A DNA stretch of 64,000 nt from NCBI GenBank assembly GCA_963989385.1, contig OZ022509.1, positions 48,562,271 through 48,626,270 on the forward strand, given 5' to 3'. Under the pieces are notes generated by a model that saw only the letters and a list, made by a program, of their open reading frames with translations, searched no databases and was not told the origin of the DNA. This stretch comes from Ctena decussata (Eukaryota; Mollusca; Bivalvia; Lucinida; Lucinidae). Below are positions 11,637 through 23,104 of the stretch, one piece after another; positions within the stretch are counted from its first letter, which is position 1; the number at the start of each line of letters is the position of its first letter. The translations under genes were made by a program, and so were the position numbers.

Positions 11637-11887
11637 GATAACTGTACTGAAAATTGTCATTTGGGGAGGTAAATCGTCGGTTTTATGGTCTCAAATTGCG
11701 TTTTACGGCTCCGCTGGCGGGGAGGTAAATCGTCGGTTTTATGGTCGGAAATTTCGTTTTACGGCGACGCGCCAGCGGAGCCGTAAAACGCAATTTGAGA
11801 CCATAAAAACCGCGTCGCCGTAAAACGAAATTTCCGACCATAAAACCGACGATTTACCCAAGTGACAATTTTTAATACAGTTATGCC
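11637..11887. repeat. 250-bp near-perfect palindrome (foldback element)
   Basis: The outer arms pair (ATAACTGTACTGAAAATTGTCA with TGACAATTTTTAATACAGTTAT), then GGTAAATCGTCGGTTTTATGGTC pairs with its complement near 11830-11857. Inside, two related modules alternate: one reads TCAAATTGCGTTTTACGGCT and the other GGAAATTTCGTTTTACGGCGA, each also present inverted. The whole can form one long cruciform or smaller alternative hairpins. No coding capacity. Confidence 0.75.
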
Positions 11888-12108
11888 CATTCTAATGCAC
11901 TTTTTACATTTTCCCCTTTAAAAGTGAACTACTTTGCACCCATAGCAAACGCTTTCAGCGACGTAAAACCAGGCATCAACCAATGAGACGCGACGTTACG
12001 TAATGACGTCGGGTTTCCGACAGTATATCGCAGGATATACTGTCGCAAAATCTTGACGTTATCCAATTAGACGTCGCGTTACATACGTAAGTGCATTAGA
12101 ATTGACTT
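11888..12108. mobile_element. short MITE with subterminal inverted repeats
   Basis: TTCTAATGCACTT at the left is matched by AAGTGCATTAGAA at the right. An internal palindrome ACAGTATATCGCAGGATATACTGT (about 12021-12044) and inverted ACGCGACGTTACG / CGTCGCGTTAC blocks lie between. No open frame of note. It directly abuts the 250-bp palindrome. Confidence 0.6.
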
Positions 12109-12199
12109 TGAGGAAATGGAGCAACTAATGGTTAAAGGAATACTTAAATAGTTGAAAATAGCTACTCAGAGCTGAAAAGTTTAAATGAATTAAGAAACA

Positions 12200-13652
12200 T
12201 TGATTGATTGATTGTTTTGGATTTAACGGCCCTTTAATATCGGGCCGTCTCTCAGAGAGGGAGAAAGAGGAGAAACTAGAATTGTTTTTCTACGAAAAAA
12301 CAGATGTTTCCCCCCTTTTCGATGTCAAAAGGATCAGTCATTAAATACAATTTCAAATAGAAACTTTAAATACGATTTCTAATGCAAATACTGGTCATTT
12401 TTCATGCAAACAATGAGCTCGTATCCAGTAAAGATATCCTGCCAATGCAGTTAACTATTGCACACTCATAACTTGGTAAAAAATAAATAATCATAGAAAT
12501 AACTCAAATAGTATAAATGCTGTGCTCTGCAGGTTGTCTAGTGTTGACTGACATTTGTATGAAGTTTCGTGAATATAGCTTGTCCGGTTTTCAAGTAATA
12601 AAGCGATTGAGACACGATTTTGTGACTGACAAAGGTCCAAGGGAAATAACTCAAGAAGTATAAATGCAAGAGTTATGGTTCTTGCACTATGCAATTCTTC
12701 TAATGTTGATTGATATTTGTATGAAGTTTCGTGAATATAGCTTGAATGGTTTTCAAGTTATAGAGTAGACACGACTGAGACACGATTTTGTGACTGACAA
12801 AGTTCTAAGGGAAATAACTCGAATAGTATAAATGCTGAAGTTATGGTTCTTGCATTCTGCACGTCGTCTGATGTTGATTGATATTTGTATGAACTTTCAT
12901 GAATATAGCTTGAATGGTTTTAAAGTTATAGACGGACTCGACTGAGACGCAATTTTGTGATGGACAAAGTTCCATGGGAAATAACTCAAAAAGTATAAAC
13001 GCCAGAGTGCATTCTGCACGTCGTCTGATGTTGATTGATATTTGTATGAACTTTCATGAATATAGCTTGAATGGTTTTAAAGTTATAGACGGACTCGATT
13101 GAGACGCAATTTTGTGATGGACAAAGTTCCAAGGGAAATAACTCAAAAAGTATAACTGCCAGAGTTACCATTTGTGCACTCGGCACATCGCCCCATGCTG
13201 ATTGATATTTGTATGAAGTTTCGTGAATAAAACTTGAGCAGTTTTCAAGTTATAGAGCGGACACAATTGAAACACAATTTTGTGATGGACTGAGTTCCAT
13301 GGGAAATAACTCAAAAAGTATAAATGCCAGTTACCATTCTTGCACTCTGCGCGTCGTCTCATGTTGATTGATATTTATATGAAGTTTCGCGAATATAGCT
13401 TGAGCGGTTTTCAAGTTATAGAACGGACACGATTTGTGACAGACAGACGGACATACGCCCGGGGAAAAACAATATGTATCCCAACCCTAAAGGGGGGAGA
13501 CATAATGATAGACGAGAGAAAAACTGTCCCAACAACCCCCACCCGCACCTACTGCAAGCACAGTAGGCCCTTGCCCTACCATGTTCCAAATCAGTAGGAC
13601 GCCCCGGCACTTGAAGTTACACACAGCACCATCGCACCACCCGACCACCCCC
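12200..13652 (-). mobile_element. SINE (CAACC family) split by a core-repeat element
   Basis: The outer 76 and 148 bp are the two halves of the CAACC-tailed SINE. The 12-bp target duplication AATTAAGAAACA (12188-12199 and 13653-13664) brackets the composite, which shows that the SINE was there first and the element at 12276-13504 went into it. The SINE also has a small internal deletion (GAGACAGTATTTCAGTCT missing). Confidence 0.85.
12276..13504 (+). mobile_element. HINE/pearl-like element 1 with 165-bp core repeats
   Basis: Inserted between GAGGAGAAA and TGATAGACGAG of a SINE, so its borders are exact to 1-2 bp and no target duplication beyond a shared A is seen. A 5' hairpin (GTTTTTC-TAC-GAAAAAAC) precedes an internal terminal repeat ATGTTTCCCCCCTTTT, whose partner AAGGGGGGAGACAT sits at the extreme 3' end: asymmetric inverted repeats. 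About five 165-bp cores follow, each with GGGAAATAACTCAAAAAGTATAA-type sequence (near 12641, 12809, 12978, 13134 and 13302). ACAGACAGACGGACAT comes just before the 3' end. The architecture matches non-autonomous Helentron (HINE) elements such as CvA and pearl. Confidence 0.7.
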
Positions 13653-13664
13653 AATTAAGAAACA

Positions 13665-14250
13665 AAATCCAGGAATATTTGGCAGTTACTGAGTAGCTGA
13701 AAATTTTAAATGAATTAAGTAACAAAATCCAGGATTATGTTGCAGTAATTTAGGTAGATGAAATGTAATATGACAGAGCCTGTCATGTTTCATTTCTAAC
13801 CCACTGTTGAAAATGTTCCTGTATTTTGTATATGCGTTTTTTCTTGCTGGACAAGTCAGGTAGGTATTACGTTGATGAGGTAATATACACTGTCATAGAT
13901 TTTTTTTTTCATTGTGCTTGTTTTGTCATCACGTATCATTTTTCGCACCGGTATGCCTTTTTCAGGAATTCCGTCAAACCACGAAAACTCAGTTTCATTT
14001 TGCACTCGATTCAATTTCTGCAACATTCATTACAACTAAATTCATGTTTGTATAATGCTCAACTTACCGTCTTATAGCCTTTTAAAGTTATTTTGGCATG
14101 TCATCCATCAAAATCGTTATGAAAAATCATTTATTCTGATGACAGTTTTGAGAAATCCGCTACGACAAACTTGCTGAAAAGACTTTATTTATAGAAATAT
14201 AATTTAGCGGCCATGCTTGTTTTACTTCAATGGTAAATTTATCGATAGTT
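13665..14250. other. no gene; short tandem duplication
   Basis: A worn 68-bp tandem unit (AGCTGAAAATTTTAAATGAATTAAGTAACAAAATCCAGG type) occurs at 13690-13760, and its first copy was the SINE target at 12180. The remaining sequence, with the 84-codon frame at 13826-14077, shows no domain. Confidence 0.4.
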
Positions 14251-15617
14251 TCTGCTAAAGGTGAGTGAGTGAGTGATATGGGTTTTACGGCACATCAGCA
14301 CCAAACGGGTATTTCGCGCCAAAAACGCTATAAAAAGAACAAGTGTTTAGTGCAAAAGGTCAGAAATGAATGCACAGTATAAAAATGAATCAAGTCGGGT
14401 ATGTGGTAAAACGCGCCGGTCAACGGCTATCTTAAGACTGATAACATAAAACGAGCCCTCGACCAGCGAGATGAGTAAACACAAATTTAAATCAACTGTA
14501 GTAAAAATACCTCGACTTAACTAAACTATATTTTACTATATATGCCAATCTCTTTCAGAAAAGAGAAGATTTTCACTGGTTCAACCGTGTCAAATAGTTG
14601 TTTCAAACTGTTGACACGGAACAACCTAGCACGCGTAATACGAAAATCCGTGCAATCTAAAAGAAAGTGTTTAAAGGCGGATCCTCGCCCTTCAACAAAA
14701 ACGAATGAGTAATAAAAGAATGGCCAATTCTGAGTCGAGCTAAAGTTACTTCTTCCCTACGATCAGTTCTATAACATGGTTGCCATTCACCTAGTGAACG
14801 CTTTATAGAATGGAGTTTGTTAAAGACTGCAGCATTCCACGATATCTGCCACTTATCCTGAAGATAGTATTTATGCAAGGTTTAATATCAGTGTAAGGAA
14901 TTTTAAAGTCGGAAATATGAAAAGCTAATGCGGAATTTTCGGCAATGTCGGCCTTTTCGTTGCCTTTAATCCCCACGTGACTGGGAAGCCAACAAAATAC
15001 AATGTTGTTAAGCTCAGCAGTCATTATGTTTTAAGAATATATCCAAAAGAAGAGGGTTTTCGATATGGCGATTATTTAGGGATTGAAGAACAGAGAGGGA
15101 ATCAGAAAAGGTAATGAAATCTGTATTCTGAGACTGTGCAATGTTATCCAAGGCTAAATCAACAGCTTGGATCTCCGCTGAAAAGATAGAGGCATTGTCA
15201 GGCAATCTACATTTGTATGTTTCGGATGGAGCAATACAAGCGGATCCAGCTGTTGCTCCATCCTTTGAACCATCAGTATATAAAGTCTCATAGTTAGACA
15301 AGAGGTCCATGATGGACCTAAATCTCTCATCTGAGTTATGATGAAATAACATGGACGATCATCTATTTGATGATGGTTCAATTGGAGCAGTTTCGCACTT
15401 TCTAATCTATATTCTGACAAAGTTTCATTTAGACTGGATCTAAACTGTGCCCTCTAGAGTGTTCACGATGTTGTTCTAAGATCTGACATGGCAATCTAGT
15501 TTTTGATCAGATATTATTCAGTTCCAAACTTTGCCTACATTTCATGAAGATACACATTCTGACAAAGTTTCATGAAGATTCAATGCAAAATAAAGCCATT
15601 ATTGTGTACACAAGGTT

Positions 15618-18002
15618 TTTAGCTCACCTGAGCCAGAGGCTCCGGGGGAGCTTATAGGATGGTAAGGCTCCGGCGTCCGTCCGTCCACAATTTCAAACGA
15701 CTTCTCCTCTGAAACCGCTAGGCCGATTGTAACCAAATTTCATATAGAGCCTCCTGGGACCTTAGGAACGAAAAGTTGTTCAAACGGTCCTGGTCACATG
15801 ACCAACATGGCCGCCATGCCCATATATGGTAAAAACCTGAAAAAATCTTCTTCTCCAGAACCAATAGGTCGATGGTCTTGAAACTTGGTATGTAGCATCG
15901 GGTACACGAGTACTACAAAGATTGTTCAAATTATGACCTTGGGTTGACCTTGACCTTTTTTACGGTAAGGTCAAATTTGCTTACTCATGCTTTTAATGAC
16001 AAAATGCTGCAACATAAGATATCTTGGAAACTGTTGAAGATTTTGGCCTAGAAATTGGTACATACAGTCATCTTAATGACTACATGAAGATTTATGAGTA
16101 CAAGAGGTCAAGGTCATTCTTTGACCTTTGACCCAGAACTCTCATATTTTGACAATATCAAACAATCTCCTCAAAAACCACAAGGCCAATTGTAACCAAA
16201 TTTCATATAGATCCTCCAGGGGTTGAGGGAATGTAAATTTATGCATACGGTCCAGGTCACATGACCAACATGGCCACAATGCCCATATATGGTAAAAACC
16301 TTTAAAAATCTTCTACTCCAGAACCAGTAGACCGATGCCCTTGAAACTCGGTATGTAGCATTGGGTACTCAAGTACTATCAAGATTGTTCAAATTATGAC
16401 CCTGGGTTGACCTTGACCTTTTTTAAGGCAAGGTCAAATATGGGAAAATGCTAGAACATGAGATTTCATGTAAAGTTTTGAAGATTTTGGCATAAAAATT
16501 AGTACATAGAATCATCTTAATGAGTACATGAAGATATTTGAGTACAAGAGGTCAAGGTCATTCTTTGACCTTTGACCCAGAAATCTCAAATTTTGACAAT
16601 TTCAAACAATCTGCTCTAAAACCACTGTGCCAATTGAAACCAAATTTCATATAGAGCCTCAAGGGGTTGATGGAATGAAAATATTTTCTAACGGTCCTGG
16701 ACACATGACCAACATGGCCGCCATGCCCATATATGGTAAATACCTTTAAAAATCTTCTTCTCCAGAACCAATTGACGGATGGCCTTGAGACTTTGTAAGT
16801 AGCATTGGGTACTTGAGTACTATCAAGATTGTTCAAATTATGACCTTGTGTTGACCTTGACCTTTTGCAGCAAGGTCAAATATGGGAAAATGATAGAACA
16901 TAAGATTTCATGGAAAGTTTTGAAGATTTTGGCCTAAAAATTAGTACATAGAATCATCTTAATGAGTACATGAAGATATTTGAGTACAAGAGGTCAAGGT
17001 CATTCTTTGACCTTTGACCCTGAAATCTCAAATTTTGACAATTTCAAACAATCTGCTCTAAAACCACTGTGCCAATTGAAACCAAATTTCATATAGAGCC
17101 TCAAGGGGTTGATGGAATGAAAATATTTTCTAACGGTCCTGGACACATGACCAACATGGCCGCCATGCCCATATATGGTAAATACCTTTAAAAATCTTCT
17201 TCTCCAGAACCAATTGACGGATGGCCTTGAGACTTTGTAAGTAGCATTGGGTACTTGAGTACTATCAAGATTGTTCAAATTATGACCTTGTGTTGACCTT
17301 GACCTTTTGCAGCAAGGTCAAATATGGGAAAATGATAGAACATAAGACTTCATGGAAAGTTTTGAAGATTTTGACCTAAAAATTGGTATATACAGTTGTC
17401 TTAATGAGCTCATGAAGAATTATGAGCACAAGACTTAGAGGTCAAGGTCATTTTTTTACCTTTGATCCAGATTGCTCATATTTTGACATTTCCAACCATT
17501 ACCTCAAAAGCCAATGGGCCAATTGTGAACACATTTCATATAGAGCCTCCAGGGGTTGATTGAATGAAAATTTGTTCAAACGGTCCAGGTCACATGACCA
17601 ACTTGGCTGCCATTACCACTTATGGTATAAATCTTTAATATTTTTCTTCCCCAGAACCAATACACCTATGACCCGGAAACGTGGTAAATAGCATGGAGTA
17701 CTAGAGTACCACCAAGACTGTTCAAATGGTGACCTTGGGTTTACCTTGACCTTTTTTGCGGCATGGTCAAATATGGGAAAATGCTAGAACATAAGATTTC
17801 ATGGAAAGTTTTGGAGATTTTGGCCTAAAAATGGTACATATGGTTGTCTAATGAGTACATGAAGATTTATGAGTACAAGTGGTCATGGTCATTCTTTGAC
17901 TTTTGACCCAAAACTCATATTTTGACAATTTCAGACATGATAAGTATAAGCCACCTTGCCAATTGTTCAGGTGAGCGATTCAGGGCCTCATGGCCCTCTT
18001 GT
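15618..18002 (-). mobile_element. HINE-like element 3 nested in element 2
   Basis: Minus-strand element. The 5' end at 18002 reads ACAAGAGGGCCATGAGGCCC (hairpin) then CTGAATCGCTCACCTGAACA. The 3' end at 15618 reads GAGCCTCTGGCTCAGGTGAG then CTAAAA. It sits between CACAAGGT and TCTACGATCTG of the outer element. The body is about five 440-bp units, each with GAGGTCAAGGTCATTCTTTG, CACATGACCAACATGGCCGC and CCATATATGGTAAA. Two units are almost identical (see separate entry). Confidence 0.75.
16520..17403 (-). repeat. recent 442-bp tandem duplication
   Basis: Two adjacent 442-bp units are almost base-for-base identical (differences only at a few sites such as CCCAGAAATC versus CCCTGAAATC). A 92-codon frame is repeated unchanged at 16558-16836 and 17000-17278. 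The other units of the array are clearly diverged, so this is a young duplication in an old array. The repeated frame is not judged to be a gene. Confidence 0.85.
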
Positions 18003-19425
18003 TCTACGATCTGACCAGGTAACCTACTGATAGTTTTTGACCCGACAATATCCAGTTCCAAACCTGGCCTAGATTTTATTAAGGTCATCATTCTGACAAA
18101 GTTTCATGAATATTGAACCAAAACTGCGCCCTCTAGAGTATACACAATGTTTCTTCTCAGGTTTGACCTAGTGACCTAGTTTTTGTTTTGATCCAACATG
18201 ACCCAGTTGCACCCTTGGTCTAGATTTGTTGGAGATAAACAAAGTTTCATAATGATCGGGTCAAAACTGTGCCGTCTGTGTCATTCTAAGATTTATTTCT
18301 ATTTTTAAGTCTGGCGGCCATTTTGTTCAACGGAGTGAAACCGTTTTAGCAATTTTGGTTCAGGGCCATGAGTCAAACATTTCTGTGAAATTTTCTTGAT
18401 ATCGAGCCATTGGCTTCAGAGGAGATGTCGTTTTAAGGTTTTCTATTTTTAGCTCTGGCGGCCATTTTGTTCAGCGGAGCGGAACCATTTTAGCAATTTT
18501 GGTTCAGGGCTATAACAGAAACATTTGTGTGAAATTATTTTGAAATTGGCATTCTGGTCTAGGAGGAGATGTTGTTTGAAGAAATTGTTGACGGACGGAC
18601 AAACAGACGGGCATAAGGACGGACGCCGGATGAATATCGATCACAATAGCTCACTTCGTGCTCAGGTGAGCTAAAAAGTCAGAAAGCAGTTCATTAAATT
18701 TAGTTCTCAACACAAGAGGATCAGTTTGAGATTTTCTATCACTATGCAAAGAAAATAGAACACGTGGCTGAGTAAATGTCCAAGGTGGTACATCTGGAAC
18801 TTTGAACTGTTCAGTTCTGTCTAAATCTAAATTCATATTTTCAAATTCAGAGACGATTCTAATGCCAAAAGAAGGAATCATATTTGGTTTATTCTCAAAT
18901 AAGGTTTTATATTGGGGCCAAAAAACATTTTCATACGTTGGATTTGATGGATTTGACTTTAGTTCAAGGGCATACTGCAAAGAGAGTTTAAGACGTCTAT
19001 CAAAAAGCGATGGTTCATTTGCCTCTGCTAAAAGACTCTCCGAGGGAGAAGTTCTGAAAGTTCCCAAGGCGAGCCGGAGTCCTTGATGATGAATGGGATC
19101 AAGCATTTCCAGGTAAGATTTTCTAGCGGATCCATATATTATTGAGCCATAGTCTAGTTTGGACCGTATAATAGTTCTATAAAGATTAAGTAAAACTTTA
19201 CGATCTGCTCCCAAGTCAGTGTGGGCAACAACTCGTAGTAGGTTCAACGCTTTTTGACATTTTGCTTTAAGTTGTTTAATATGCGGAATAAATGAGAGTT
19301 TTCTGTCAAAGGTAACACCCAAAAATTTATTTTCTTCAACTACAGGAATCGGCGTTCCGTCCAGGTTAAGAACTGGATCATCATGCGCCTTAAGAAGATG
19401 ACAGAAATGCATACAAACTGTCCTG

Positions 19426-20715
19426 CGAGGTTCATTTCAGAAATAGTTTAAATGAGTCTGCCATTCCTTGGAATGTTGACCGATTTTTAAATTTTATGTC
19501 TTAACTTTTAGGTTTATATATCACCCAATGACCTTCACTCAAAAATTTTGAGTCACTGGTATTTTCTTCAAAATATGCCATGATAATTGTTGTTAGGGTA
19601 AAGACACTGAGTAGAAACGGAAGGAATATTTATGTGACAACAAATTCAACTTCTTAACTCTCCATATAAGCAGCTCTGGATTGATACCTATATTATCTGT
19701 AATGCTGAAAATATTCCAGTGTAAAAAGCATTGTAGCAGCTTTGCTGTAACATAAGATTTGCTTTGCAAAGTAGGTTAATCATGGAACAATGCACATTTC
19801 TGATGACGTCACTTCCTGTGCTTAATTGAAATGTATAGTAAGCTGTTTAAACTTCGGTTTTGAGGTCATTTTACGTGAAAGTGAATGTTTGATGACTAAT
19901 ATGAAAGAGAAAATAAATAAAATATAATTCGTCATGCTTGTTTTCTGTTATAAATAATCTTTTACGGCACCAAATGCGTTTTTGTAAGTGGCCTACCTGT
20001 TCTCTTACCATCAGTTACCCCACACACGCACATATTTCATGTAAAATAACAAGTTTTTGACATTAAACAAAGTTAAGTATATTTAGCCTGTGTCGTTTTA
20101 TTAGAGGATAATTTCATTTTATTGTTTTGTATTTTGCATGAATTGATGCTACTTTGCAACTTCCGGCGTGGAGTTTGCACACGTATTAACCAGTTTCATC
20201 AGTGATTTGATGCCAGTCGTAACAAAATATACTGCCCTAATCATTTCAGTCATAAAATGTCTGTCATTTGTTGAAATTGTATGTGAATAAGTCGAAAATC
20301 ACAATTTATTGGTATAATACATTTATAATAACTTTGCATTTATGACTATATAGCATGGCAAAAATATCGTTTATTATATTACTGGTGTAGAATCTGGAAA
20401 TGATTTCTGTATAACTTTCTAATTTGACATTTAAAGGATAGTATTACGTGTTTCTTATTAAAATTTATCATTTCATCATGGAGCAAACAGCAATAGAACA
20501 CAAGAGACTTCCGGTGGAAATGTACAGTTTCCAGTATCCACACCCTTATGGCGTATAAGCACTTGTTGTCATGCATGAGTGACTTAGAAATTCTTTTAAT
20601 GCATACCATTCTCAAGCACTTGAATTTACCTTTCCAATGACATATAAAACCACTGCTAAATGTCGGCCAATAGACTACCCAGAGATCATTTACATTATTT
20701 CTGAAATGCCCCTCG
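19426..20715. mobile_element. TA-flanked mariner-like MITE, copy 1 (1.29 kb)
   Basis: Terminal inverted repeats CGAGGTTCATTTCAGAAATA (left) and TTTCTGAAATGCCCCTCG (right), with TA after the right end and TG (mutated TA) before the left end. It splits LINE B between ACTGTC and TTAGATTTAG, whose sequence resumes exactly at 20716. No transposase frame, so non-autonomous. The CGAGGG-CATTTCA end and TA target are typical of mariner-type ends. A second copy is at 34131. Confidence 0.75.
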
Positions 20716-22098
20716 TAGATTTAGAAAATTTGAATTCATTTTCAGTTGACCACGTTTGAATTTCATTTAGATTTTGTTGAAGTTGACGTTCAATTGTATG
20801 CATATTTTTCGACCGATAACAAATCAAAAAGTCATCCACATATAAAGAACAGTCAACACCAGGATTAAGACATTTAACAATATTGTTTATTTTAAGACTG
20901 AAAAGAGTGACAGACAAAATGCTACCTTAAGGCACACCTTGTTCTTGATCGTGTGCCTCAGACAGAGTTGAACCTACACGAACTTTAAATTCTCTGTTAG
21001 ATAACAAGTTTGAACGAATATTGGTAATCGGCCTTTAAGGCCTATTTCATGTAAATCATTCGTTATACCATACTTCCAAGTTGTATCGTAAGCCTTCTCT
21101 AAATCAACGAAGACAGCAACTAAGTGCTCCTTCCTGATGAAGGCTTCACGTATAAAAGTTTCTAATCTAACCAAGTGATCATTAGTACTGCGTTGGTGCC
21201 TGAAACCACTCTGAAATTCTGTAATAATATTATTTGTTTCAAGGTACCAAACGAGTCTTTCATTGATCATTCGCTCCAATGTTTTACATATGCAGCTCGT
21301 TAAAGCAATGGGACGGTAGTTGTTCGGGTTCGTATTATCCTTTCCCGGTTTTGGTATAGGGATTATCGTAGCTTCTTTCCAAGATTTCGGTACATTACCA
21401 GTTTCCCAAATATCATTAAAAGTTTTCAAAAGAACCAAAAGAGAAGAGTCTGGAAGATGTTTTAAAAGCTGATAATGAATATCATCAGGGCCCGGATATG
21501 AATCGTGGGCCTTTGAAAGGGCATCTTTAAGTTCCGAAAGACTAAAAGACTTATTATAAGCTTCTGTGTTGTTAGATGAAAATTTTTAATTTTGTTTTTC
21601 CTTTTGTTGTTTAATATTTTTGAATTTTGGACTATAACTTTCAGAAGAATTTTTCGAAAACACATCAGCGAGGGTATAAGAAATATCGTTTTTGGTAGAA
21701 ACTTTAGAATTATTTACATTTAGGTGTCCGAGTGAGCTCGATTTTCCTTTTCCCTGAATCTTCCGAATCATGTCACATACTTTCTTTATTGAAGTTCGAG
21801 ACTTTAATTTGGACAAGATTTTTTTCTTGGATTCTTTGATGGTTCGACGAGCTTTTGCACGAAATAAACGATAATTTTTTAAATTATCATGTGTTGGACG
21901 ATTATTGAATTGCCGCAGTGCTCCTTTACATTGTTTAATTGCATTTTTACAGTCATCTGTAAACAAAGGCTTTCAAACCTTTTTCGATTTTATTGATGTT
22001 TTGGGAACAGTTTCTTCGGCAATATAGATGCGAATGACTCAATCGGATCATCAGCCTCCTGGACTGTGTCTTCAAGAAGTCGAGTTTCACAAAGGGTT

Positions 22099-22312
22099 GG
22101 TTGGTTGATTTGATGCTTAACGTCCACGGTAAACGACTAAGGTCATGTCGGGACGATCAGTTAACCTAACCACACTATTCCTGGGCAGGCTTAGACCTCC
22201 TAAGCGGTTAACCAGTACTAAGTGCACATACTTTCGCCAGTAACTGACAACTGCCCTTCTTGAATCAGCGGAAGGAGAAACGAAAGTATGTGGCCAGACC
22301 GGGATTCGAACC
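22099..22312 (-). mobile_element. tRNA-derived SINE (family T1), head-truncated
   Basis: 11-bp target duplication CACAAAGGGTT at 22088-22098 and 22313-22323, inside the LINE B endonuclease. Read on the minus strand it starts at the B box (GGTTCGAATCCC), so the A-box half is missing, and it ends AACGTTAAGCATCAAATC then CAACCAACC. The full-length form is at 31959. Confidence 0.85.
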
Positions 22313-23104
22313 CACAAAGGGTTTGGAACTGATTCCAGTTAGCTTTATTTAATTTCCAACTGATTCCAGTTAGCTTTATTTAATGTCCATCTTGAAACTG
22401 GCTCTTCAACATCTTGACCAATATTATTCAGAAATATTGGAAAGTGATCACTTCCACAGAGATCATCATGAACTTTCCAGTCATAATCTAAAAGAAGAGT
22501 GGGATAGCATATGGCGAGATCTAAAGAAGTATAGGAACCATTGGCTGGATGTAGATATGTAGGAGTTTTAGTATTATATAGGCAAAGTCCGTGATTACCA
22601 ATAAAATTGTCAATTATTCTGCCTTTGTCATTAATATCTTTGGAACCCCAAAGGATATTATGACAATTAAAGTCACCCAATAATATGTAAGGAGAAGGCA
22701 GTTGCGGAACAAGATCATCGCGGTCTTTGAGGGACAATCTCGAATTTGGAGGAATATATATAGAACAAATAGTAACAACGCGATGGAGAGTTATACTAAC
22801 TGCAACGACTTGTAAATTTGTCTGTAAAGGTATATAGTATTATTATTAACAAAGAGAGAGACACCACCAACGGCTCTATCGTTGTTTGTAGAATAAGTAT
22901 GGAAGGAGCTGTAATTTTTGATGGAAATGTTATCTGTGTCTTTTAGATGTGTTTCTTGAAGACATAGAGCAGCAGGCTCATAATCCTTAAGGAGGAGCAA
23001 TGTTTCTTCGTAGTTGGCTTTTAAGCCTCGACAATTCCACTGTATAATTCTGTTTTTCATTATTTTTGATTATGAAAATATTTGGAGCGAAATGGTACGA
23101 TCTA

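Larger units (their letters stand above)
15298..18674 (+). mobile_element. HINE-like element 2 inside LINE B
   Basis: Starts ACAAGAGGTCCATGATGGAC (5' hairpin GAGGTCCATGATGGACCT) followed by CTCTCATCTGAGT, the degraded inner repeat. It ends GTGCTCAGGTGAGCTAAAA, the terminal partner. LINE B reads GTTAG before it and AAGTCAGAAAGC after it, so insertion was within an A-run. Its cores (GTTTCATGAAGATTGAACC, TGTGCCCTCTAGAGTGT and GTGACCTAGTTTTTG motifs) remain at 15410-15615 and 18003-18270. The middle is filled by element 3. A GACGGACGGACAAACAGACG stretch precedes the 3' end. Confidence 0.75.
14657..23060 (-). pseudogene. LINE B ORF2, split by three element insertions
   Basis: Endonuclease begins at 23060 (MKNRIIQWNCRG), with CLQETHLKDTD, LLGDFNCHNILWG (G to C in the GDFNGHN block) and SDHFPIFLNN. 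A tRNA SINE sits at 22099-22312. The RT start runs 21438-20974 (PIPKPGKDN, FVDLEKAYD), then YVDDFLICYRS near 20830, then the mariner-like MITE. The RT end is 19412-18675 (LNLDGTPIPVVEENKFLGV), then the HINE pair. RNase H is LYTDGSKDGATA and SAEIQAVDLAL at 15290-15150, then CWLPSHVGIKGNEKADIAE. The C-terminal CIPCQ finger is deleted (open frame ends ...GEDPPLN). Numerous stops; not functional. Confidence 0.85.

Noticed and set aside
16558..17278. Two identical 92-codon frames
   Set aside because: Identity is explained by the 442-bp duplication of a non-coding core repeat; other units do not keep the frame.
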